From Bradyrhizobium arachidis (GTDB taxonomy: Bacteria > Pseudomonadota > Alphaproteobacteria > Rhizobiales > Xanthobacteraceae), in NCBI RefSeq assembly GCF_024758505.1, contig NZ_CP077970.1, positions 1,054,001-1,118,000 of the forward strand: a stretch of DNA of 64,000 nucleotides. The letters are read 5' to 3'. The notes beneath the pieces are model-generated. The model saw nothing but the letters and a program-made list of their open reading frames with translations. It was not told where the DNA came from and made no database searches. Positions 57,443-64,000 of this stretch are shown one piece after another. The stretch's first letter is position 1. Each line of letters begins with the position of its first letter. A program made the translations under genes and the position numbers.

Positions 57443-59164
57443 ATGAGTCGTCCAAGTCTGAAACTGATCTCTGGTGGTTCGCGCTCGCCCAGTCGCCTGG
57501 ATTGGGCAACCGTAGAACAAGCGCTCTGCGCAACCGGAGAACTGGACGAGCCTCGAACCATCAAGTTCCAACGGCTGATCTTGAGTCGACTGTTCGGAGT
57601 CTCGGTCCTCGAGGCGGATCAATATATCACCGATGGCGGAGACGATTGCGGAATCGACTGCTTCGTACTCGACTACAATGATAACAAGATTCATCTCGTC
57701 TCCACGAAAACGGTCGAAACCTTTGACAAGGCCAACAAGAACTTTCCCGGCGTAGAGGTCTCGAAGCTCATTTGCTTTGTGAGGGATCTCGTTCGCAAAT
57801 CTGACAGCCTTCCACTTCGCTGCAACCCGCTTCTGAGATCCAAGCTTACCGAAGCTTGGGATGCAATGGACAGCGGTCGGGTCTTTGTCATCTGCGTCCA
57901 CATCTGCTCGAATCAGAGCAATCTGATTGAGCGAGACTTTCGATCTCTCCGAGAGGGTCTCGTAGAATTCAGGGCGCTTGCATTCGAGCACTCCCTGAGC
58001 CGGCTGTCAGATGAAGTCTCGAAGAACTGGTCACCTCCTACACTGAAGGTTCTCAAGTTCGTCGGCGGTGAGCAGTTCGAGCACACCAAGCCTGCCGTCA
58101 ACTCTCAGATAACAACTCGCGCTCTGGTCGGGACGGTCAGGCTCTCCGACCTTTGTGATTTTCTTCGCGATCCGCAGACGAGTTTTGTCGACGAGAACCT
58201 CTTTCACGCCAACGTACGCGGCCATCTGGGAATACAAAATCCTGTCAACCGGGAGATTGCTGACACACTCCGCGGCCCCGACAATCATCGCTTCTTCTTC
58301 TTGAACAATGGCATCACGATCGTTTGCGAGAAATACCTGTATCAGTCGGGCGGCTTCCCCGTCACGCTTCATCGTCCCCAGATCGTCAATGGTCGGCAAA
58401 CCGCTGAAACGATCTTCGCTGTTTGCGGTAAACCATCGAGTGCTGCTGACCTTACGGTTGCAATACGTGTGATCGAAACTTCCGATCCTGATCTTATTGA
58501 AGAAATCTCTATCGCGACGAATAGCCAGTCGCGTATTGGCGCCAGAGACCTGCGGGCAAACAGCTCGATCGCCAAGAAGCTGGGGGCGGGTCTGGAGCGT
58601 CTTGGCTACTCCTACGTAAGAAAGCGCGGCGAGACCTCGCTACGTCCACCTGAGAAGACGATTGATGCGCTCAAAGGAGCGCAGCTGATCCTGGCATATC
58701 TTAAAGGCCTGCCAGAAAAGGCCAAGACTGACACCTCTTCGATGTTCGGCGAAGCGTTTGAGGATGTCTTTGACCCAAACCTGGTCACCCCCGAGCTATT
58801 GGTTTCGGCGCACAACATATTCCTTGCAATTGAGCAAGAGAAGCATCGCGCCATGTTGACGATGCGCGCGTCTGGATTGTCGGCCGCCAGTACGGAGCAT
58901 TGGCTTGTCGAAGGGTCGTTCCACGTACTCTATTGCGTCGGTCTGATGGTAAGAAAGCGGCAGTCGGATCTGTCCAACCATGATGCGTGCGCGCCGCTGA
59001 TTGAGGAGGCGATGCAACTGGTCGGGCGATACTACGAAGATGCCGATCGTGTTGCCGCCTATCGCCTCTTCAGATCAGTTAAGGCAAGGGAGGATCTTCG
59101 ACAGTTGATTGAAGGAGTAAAACTCAATTCCACTCAGTCGCGACAGCTTGGTTTTGGATTTTGA
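57443..59164 (+). CDS. AIPR-family abortive infection protein with nuclease-like N-terminus
   Basis: 573 residues from the ATG at 57443 (AGGAGG just upstream). The AIPR signature is clear: HRFFFLNNGITIVCEKY followed by RPQIVNGRQTAETIF, then NSQSRIGARDLRAN. The N-terminal part contains DGGDDCGIDCFVLDYNDNKIHLVSTKT, which looks like the Asp...Ser-x-Lys strand pattern of a PD-(D/E)XK restriction-type nuclease (mutated or variant). AIPR proteins cause abortive infection against phages, and many defence loci contain them. It is stand-alone here, in a region with other defence-like genes. Confidence 0.88.
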   Translation: MSRPSLKLISGGSRSPSRLDWATVEQALCATGELDEPRTIKFQRLILSRLFGVSVLEADQYITDGGDDCGIDCFVLDYNDNKIHLVSTKTVETFDKANKNFPGVEVSKLICFVRDLVRKSDSLPLRCNPLLRSKLTEAWDAMDSGRVFVICVHICSNQSNLIERDFRSLREGLVEFRALAFEHSLSRLSDEVSKNWSPPTLKVLKFVGGEQFEHTKPAVNSQITTRALVGTVRLSDLCDFLRDPQTSFVDENLFHANVRGHLGIQNPVNREIADTLRGPDNHRFFFLNNGITIVCEKYLYQSGGFPVTLHRPQIVNGRQTAETIFAVCGKPSSAADLTVAIRVIETSDPDLIEEISIATNSQSRIGARDLRANSSIAKKLGAGLERLGYSYVRKRGETSLRPPEKTIDALKGAQLILAYLKGLPEKAKTDTSSMFGEAFEDVFDPNLVTPELLVSAHNIFLAIEQEKHRAMLTMRASGLSAASTEHWLVEGSFHVLYCVGLMVRKRQSDLSNHDACAPLIEEAMQLVGRYYEDADRVAAYRLFRSVKAREDLRQLIEGVKLNSTQSRQLGFGF

Positions 59165-59283
59165 GAATGCAAGCCCTCTCGGGCTTGCTTATCGAATGTA
59201 ACTGCAGCCATTGGCCCCGAATACTTCGCTTGAACATTGATGGCGGATGGATGCCCAGCTCGTCGGGGCTGATTGGCCTTGTT

Positions 59284-60265
59284 TCAAACATTCTCAGGCG
59301 TCACGATCTCGAACGGGATGGTCCGCTGAAGCGTGGCGGTCGGGGTGACCTGTTTTGTGACGTCGATCATCGTCTGGACGAGCAGGTCCGAGGTTGCCTC
59401 GAGCGGGTGGCAGAGCGCGGCCGTGATTAGTCCTTCAGAGAGGCCCTTTCGCGTCTCCGGTCCGATGTCACTGCAGATGATCTTGATGCCCCTTCGTCTG
59501 TCTTCCGGCGCTTCCCTGATCGCTCTAAGCACCCCCGAAATCCCACCCCCGACGATCAGGATGCCAACCAGGTCGTCCGTTGCTTGCAGCAGTTCTTTGA
59601 CAAGCTGGTATGCTTCGTTCGGCTCTTCGTGTGTCGGTCGGCTTTCCTCGATGGCCGGCCCAGGCGCCTGCTCCCGCATATAGGACCGGAAACTCGCGTC
59701 AGCGACCTCCTGGCACTGGTGGCGGTGATTGCCGATGAAAACGGCAATGCGCCCGCTGCCCTGTGTCATCCGGGCAATGAGGAACGCTGCTGTACGTCCG
59801 AGTTTCCAGTTGTCAGCGCCCACATAGGCCGCCCTATCCGATGCGGACTGATCGGTGATGTAACAGACGACCGGCTTCCCTCCTTCACGCAGCGATCGGA
59901 TAGTTTGACCGATGATCGGATGATCGGCCGCGATCACGGCGACAGCATCGCACTCAACCGAGAGCATTTGGAGCCGATCCGCGATGTTGTCGGGAGTGAG
60001 AAGATCCACGAACTCGACGAGCGGTTCGACGACCTCATCGCGGCGACCTCGGCAAGCTGCGACGATCTTTCGGCTAAAGAGCTGGTAAAGTTCCCGATGA
60101 GACTGCTGTAGCAGAAAGCCAAAGCGATATTTGGGCGCCGACTTGCGTATCCTATCATCGATCGCACCAAGTCCGTACCGAGGCAGACCCCGCCAAAGTC
60201 CTATTGACCGTGGCGACGGACACCCCGGCAGCCTTCGCCAGATCTGCGATGGTCGGTCGTTTCAC
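59284..60265 (-). pseudogene. LacI-family transcriptional regulator broken by an internal deletion
   Basis: The N-terminal helix-turn-helix (VKRPTIADLAKAAGVSVATVNRTLAGSASVR) begins at a GTG near 60265 and then runs into a stop after WCDR. A different frame takes over as LGAIDDRIRKSAPKYRFGFLLQQSHRELYQLF and continues as a complete periplasmic-binding-type effector domain to 59284. The join skips about 15-20 residues normally found between the HTH and the effector domain, so a small out-of-frame deletion near 60175 is the likely cause. The C-terminal half looks intact. It probably does not function. Confidence 0.82.
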
Positions 60266-60348
60266 ATCCGTGCTCCCTAAGCGGGTCGTGTCATTGTGAC
60301 TGATACTAAATGATGCTTTACGCTCATCGCGAGCGTAATGAGATATAC

Positions 60349-60540
60349 TCAAATTTTCAACCGCAGCACCTGCGGCAGCCTGCCCTTGTCCGCCGCTCGG
60401 CGGCCTAGGCCATCGCGGGCTTCTTCAAGTCCGCCAATTGCGCGGCGGCGTCTTCCGATGCCCATTCGCGCATGGCCTCGATGACCGCCTTGGTGACCTG
60501 CCCCAGGAAGTTGGCCGTGGTGCGCTGCCAGCGCCGCCAT
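60349..60540 (-). pseudogene. C-terminal remnant of a plasmid-type ParB protein
   Basis: One frame reads FLGQVTKAVIEAMREWASEDAAAQLADLKKPAMA and the next continues as GRRAADKGRLPQVLRLKI, both typical of the extreme C-terminus of plasmid-borne ParB/RepB-like nucleases. The rest of the gene is missing and the join is frameshifted. It suggests a past plasmid or integrative-element contribution to the island. Confidence 0.5.
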
Positions 60541-60815
60541 ATGAAGTGAGACCGCCTGAGCCGCCTCGGCGTGTTAATTAGTGGAGATGAGTTTGCACGG
60601 ACGGATATAGGCAAGCTCGTCGAGCAGAAAGACGGCAGATAACTTTTATCTACGCTCATTATCGCCATTGTTGCAGTGCTAAAGACCCGCACCGGTTAGC
60701 CGAGATCAAAATGGCCAAGAACGTTCGAATGACGCAAGGCGTGTGAACTTTCTTGGCACTCGTCGGTGACTAGACCGGCCCCGGCTCGGCACAGAACTAG
60801 TCCGTTGAGTGTAGA

Positions 60816-60998
60816 ATGCTTAGAAACAGGTCTCGGCGATGGAGCAAAGAAGAAGACCAGCGCCTTCTCGATCTCGCTTCAAAACGCGAAAGCTTCAAGC
60901 GGATCTCTATCCTGCTCGAGAGAAGCGAAAACGCGGTCGTTCAGCGACTCAGGCAACTGCGGCTGAAGCCCCCAGGATCGTGGCTCCCCACGGAGTGA
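60816..60998 (+). CDS. Small Myb/SANT-like helix-turn-helix protein
   Basis: 60 residues. A single Myb/SANT-like three-helix domain is visible: RRWSKEEDQRLLDLASKRESFKRISILLERSENAVVQRLRQL. The ribosome site is weak. Small proteins with this arrangement are common in rhizobia and have no known role beyond DNA binding by fold. Confidence 0.6.
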   Translation: MLRNRSRRWSKEEDQRLLDLASKRESFKRISILLERSENAVVQRLRQLRLKPPGSWLPTE

Positions 60999-61495
60999 GT
61001 AGCCTCGAGCCGGCCTTCGAGAGTAGCGGGAGGCGCAATCACCAATACCTACGTTCGCTAGCCGTTCCAAGCGTGACGCCCGCTTTCATGCCCGGAGCAA
61101 GAAGCCGGCATGGAAGCGCCTGCCTCCCGTCAGCCCTTCTCCGCTGGCCGGAAAGGCAAGGATCGTGGATGCACTGTCGTATCCACTGATCAGCACGCGA
61201 GCTTGCCCGATGCCTTAACTCGCGCACGAACGAAAAGTGGACGTATCTGGTGCGGTCTCTGGTCCGGTCGTCGCGCCGAGAGCAACAAAGACCAAATAAG
61301 ATGATACATACATACATACTAATATTCTTGGTGGGCCCGGCAGTTTATGTACAAGCTCGCAACTTCAATAGCTTGCAAAAAGGTGGTGACCAAAAAGCCG
61401 CTTTGAAGCCATTAAGCTTTTTAACGCGCAGTCACCACCATCTCGAAGTTAGTGCGCGGCCACGGAGCATCCTTGAGGCGCAAAGCACTGCGCGT
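60999..61495. other. Gap between the SANT-like gene and the HNH pseudogene
   Basis: About 500 bases with no convincing gene. The stretch near 61280-61440 is A/T-rich and carries a short inverted AAAAGG..CTTTTT-type pattern, a possible weak terminator, otherwise nothing recognised. Confidence 0.45.
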
Positions 61496-62490
61496 TTACG
61501 TGGGCTGTGAAGGATCGGCAACTCTACGAGCTGCAGCGTTTGCGTTGATATCAGACCACTCGAAGTGTTTTGCCAGTGCGTCAAGTGACGGCCGTTTTCT
61601 CGCATCAAGGGGCAGTGAAAGGGCAGCTCCCGCAAGCGCTCCATACGTCGTACCAACCAGACCCGCTGCAATAACGACCGTCATCGTCGCGGGATCGACC
61701 GACATCAGACCCAGATCAAAAAGCGAATGTATGTCTGCTCGCAAAAGCAAACCATTCTGCACATGGTCACTGTGATCCCCGCGATATGGGCAATATGAGC
61801 GGCCTCTAACGCTTCAACAGCGTCACAGCCCGTGATCGCACACGTGCCTCGGTAAGCCTCCAGCAGGGCCTTGCGGAACTTTGCTTGTCCTCGCCTGCGG
61901 ACGACCTCGGCTATTGCTTTTTGACGCTGATCGGCCGCGCCCAACTGATCAAAGTCCCGAACGATAGGAGAGGTTTCCGCTGTGGCACGGTCGTGAGCTG
62001 CGTCAGCCTGGTGGATGGTTCCTTCTGTAGAGAAGCCCTCCAGGATGAAGTAGCCATCCTTCCACTCCGAGACCGTAGTAGGACCGAGAACTTCGTATTC
62101 CACGCCAGGCTTTGGCTTCGTCTGCAAGAGCACGCCGATGGGAACGCCATCGTCCATGCATTTGACTAAGCCACGATTGGTGGCCTCCCTGTCGCGCTGC
62201 GCTGGGTCCCGGTTCTCCTGGAAATAAGGATAGACCCAACTGCCGTCTGGACGCCGCTGCACCTCTTTGTCGGCATAAGGACTCTCTAAGGTCTGGCGCA
62301 CGCTGAGCGCGTATTCCGTGTAGTGGGGTTTATAGATGCCCTTCGCCTGGTTCACTAGCCGCGCGCCTTGGTCGGCGTGAGCCTGGATATCCGACCAGGT
62401 AACAGTTTGACCGGTATGGTCTCGGAACCACCGGAGCGCCACCCCGTGCTCACCGGTCGTATTCGCAACAGCATCATTCAGATCGGACAT
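61496..62490 (-). pseudogene. HNH endonuclease gene with a one-base frameshift
   Basis: From MSDLNDAVANTTGEHG (ATG at 62490) the frame runs through a roughly 190-residue N-terminal domain, then an HNH core: KFRKALLEAYRGTCAITGCDAVEALEAAHIA. Here the frame breaks; in the next frame the sequence goes on as PYRGDHSDHVQNGLLLRADIHSLFDLGLM, which completes a normal HNH site. Restoring a single C in the CCC run at about 61788-61790 would rejoin them. The break could be a real mutation or a sequencing slip. Such HNH proteins are often type IV restriction or defence nucleases. Confidence 0.82.
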
Positions 62491-62777
62491 CAAGCACCCC
62501 CGAACCCGTATACCGGTCCGATCCGCTTGGGGAAAGTTGAAGCTTACTGAAACGGGCTGTTTGGTCGCTGGTCCGTCGACAAGCTGGCCCGCGTCTGGTA
62601 GCGGCCGGGTCCAGAAAATCGCCCGGGCAGGACACGGTATGACCTTCTGGTCAGGCTGGGCTGAGGGGCTTGGGGAAATCGTGGGGATAGAGAGGTTTGG
62701 CTTTGCTCTCGTTGAAGTAACCCATGGTAGAACGCCTTCCACGAGACGAGGAAAACGGGCAAATCGGGGGACCAGCC

Positions 62778-64000
62778 GTGAAACTGGTGAGCGTCGAAGT
62801 CGATCATTTCAAAAACATTCTAAAATCGGGGGACGTGGCAATCCAGCCAGACGTAACCTGCGTGGTTGGTAAAAACGAGTCGGGGAAAACTGCGTTCTTG
62901 CAGGCACTCCATCGGTTTAATCCCGCCCAACCCAACGTGATGTTCAACGCTCAGCGCCAATACCCTGCCTGGCTTGAGAAGCAGCATCGGCGGCGGAAAA
63001 ATCTAGACGAGCACTGCCCAGTAGCGTGCACCTTCGAGCTTGAAAAGCCAGACCTCGAACTGGTTGAGGAAGCGCTCGGTCGCGGTGCCCTCAAAAACAA
63101 GACAATCTCTATTTCGCGAACTTACGGCAATGAGTTTCGATGGAACGTCGAGATAAACGAACCTACCATCGTCGCTCATATCGCGAGCGGGCTGCTTACT
63201 GGAGGCCCAACCCCGACTAGCATTGATGATCTCAATAAGCTCATCGAAACGCTCGGCAACAGCACACACGCTGATGAGGCTAAGACGGCGGCAGATCGCA
63301 CATTGGCCCGCGATCTAACCGAGGCCCGGACCAAGGCTCTTGGAGAACGCGCATCGATCGACGAGAGGCCCTGGGACCTTCTTCTGCCCCGGTTACCTCA
63401 ATTCTTTTACTTCGATGACTACAGCCAGCTCCCCGCGTCCGTAAAAATCCGCCAGTTGCTGGCCAAGAATAAGAAGGACTTGAACTCGGGGGAATTGACC
63501 GCGCGCGCTCTGCTCGAACTCGGCGGGGCGGACAATGAATACTTGCTGAACCCGGATTACGAGACGCGAAAGCGAGAGCTTGAAAACATCGCAAACGCGA
63601 TAACGCACCAAGTCCTCACGTTCTGGAGCACTAACCCCGAGCTTCGCACAGAAGTCGATATGACTTTGAAGCAAGAGCAGGCCGCTAATGGCCAACAGCA
63701 GGTCTTGGACGAGCTGAAAATCCGACTATACGACAATCGTCATCTGCTTTCGTTGTCATTCGATGAACGTTCGACTGGTTTTCGCTGGTTCTTCTCCTTC
63801 CTCGCTGCATTTTCCGAGTATGAGAACAATGATACGCCTGTCGTCATTCTCCTCGATGAGCCCGGCCTAGGTCTACACGCCCGCGCGCAGGCAGATTTTC
63901 TGCGGTTCATTGACGAACGTTTGAGCAAGCGATGCCCTGTCATCTACACGACCCATTCGCCGTTCATGGTGCAACCCGGCAAGTTGGAGCGCGTGAGGCT
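62778..64000 (+). CDS. OLD/GajA-like AAA ATPase, cut by the window end
   Basis: At least 407 residues, starting at a GTG with GGGGG 7 bases upstream (an ATG at 62724 is also in frame). Walker A is GKNESGKTAFLQAL (about residue 30), the Q/signature-like stretch is SFDERSTGFRWFFSFLAAF, and Walker B is VVILLDEPGLGLHARAQADF with a following THSPFMV. It is an ABC-type ATPase of the OLD family (overcoming lysogenization defect). Whether a C-terminal TOPRIM domain follows, as in GajA of the Gabija defence system, cannot be seen. Confidence 0.82.
   Translation, partial: MKLVSVEVDHFKNILKSGDVAIQPDVTCVVGKNESGKTAFLQALHRFNPAQPNVMFNAQRQYPAWLEKQHRRRKNLDEHCPVACTFELEKPDLELVEEALGRGALKNKTISISRTYGNEFRWNVEINEPTIVAHIASGLLTGGPTPTSIDDLNKLIETLGNSTHADEAKTAADRTLARDLTEARTKALGERASIDERPWDLLLPRLPQFFYFDDYSQLPASVKIRQLLAKNKKDLNSGELTARALLELGGADNEYLLNPDYETRKRELENIANAITHQVLTFWSTNPELRTEVDMTLKQEQAANGQQQVLDELKIRLYDNRHLLSLSFDERSTGFRWFFSFLAAFSEYENNDTPVVILLDEPGLGLHARAQADFLRFIDERLSKRCPVIYTTHSPFMVQPGKLERVR

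Overview
The window looks like the chromosome of a Bradyrhizobium-type alphaproteobacterium (Rhizobiales). The reasons are the high GC content, a Caulobacter/rhizobial-style cpa/tad pilus locus, a urtABCDE-ureDABCEFG urea block, the alphaproteobacterial PhyR-NepR-EcfG general stress switch, and short palindromic repeats of the kind scattered through rhizobial genomes. This assignment rests on gene content and protein resemblance; no database search was possible.

Layout, left half (core-like). 1-1388 is the 3' part of a metallophosphoesterase gene. 1479-11381 is a Tad/Flp pilus locus: a TadD-like TPR lipoprotein on the plus strand faces a minus-strand operon running pilin, a small unlabelled ORF, cpaA, cpaB, cpaC, cpaD, cpaE, cpaF, tadB, tadC. 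11658-14469 holds a fatty acid hydroxylase family protein, a short CpaC-N-domain protein and two TadE/TadG-like minor pilins. 14549-16815 is a cold-response group (cspA, an extended IF-1, an RhlE-like helicase). 17258-29959 is the urea transport and urease block, preceded by a very good sigma-54 promoter. It is interrupted by a repeat-flanked DUF559 nuclease gene and an HD-domain gene. 30154-33795 is the general stress response locus: a HWE-type sensor with a degenerate ATP-binding N box, ecfG, nepR and the divergent phyR, with two facing EcfG-type promoters sharing a palindrome. A SnoaL-like protein and a single-domain response regulator follow.

Right half (accessory island). A P4-type tyrosine integrase at 35329-36594 marks the probable left edge of an island that continues past the window end. 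Base composition is visibly less GC-rich and broken genes are common. It carries a secreted DUF900 hydrolase next to a secreted TPR-CHAT protease interrupted by one in-frame amber codon. Next comes a probable peptide-modification (RiPP-like) cluster: SAM decarboxylase, a 60-residue precursor-like peptide, a radical SAM/SPASM enzyme, an alanine-dehydrogenase-like enzyme, a second radical SAM enzyme and two methyltransferase-fold enzymes, tightly packed and partly overlapping. A tailoring-enzyme set follows: SUOX-fold protein, monoheme protein, FAD monooxygenase, small P-loop kinase, Nudix hydrolase, 2OG-Fe oxygenase and DegT-type aminotransferase. Beyond 56 kb are a double ribbon-helix-helix-like protein, an AIPR-family abortive infection protein, a broken LacI regulator, a ParB-like remnant, a frameshifted HNH nuclease and the start of an OLD/GajA-like ATPase. 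This end looks like a defence and decay zone.

The most likely undescribed system is the 42.7-49.1 kb radical SAM peptide cluster. Second is the DUF900 hydrolase/TPR-CHAT pair.
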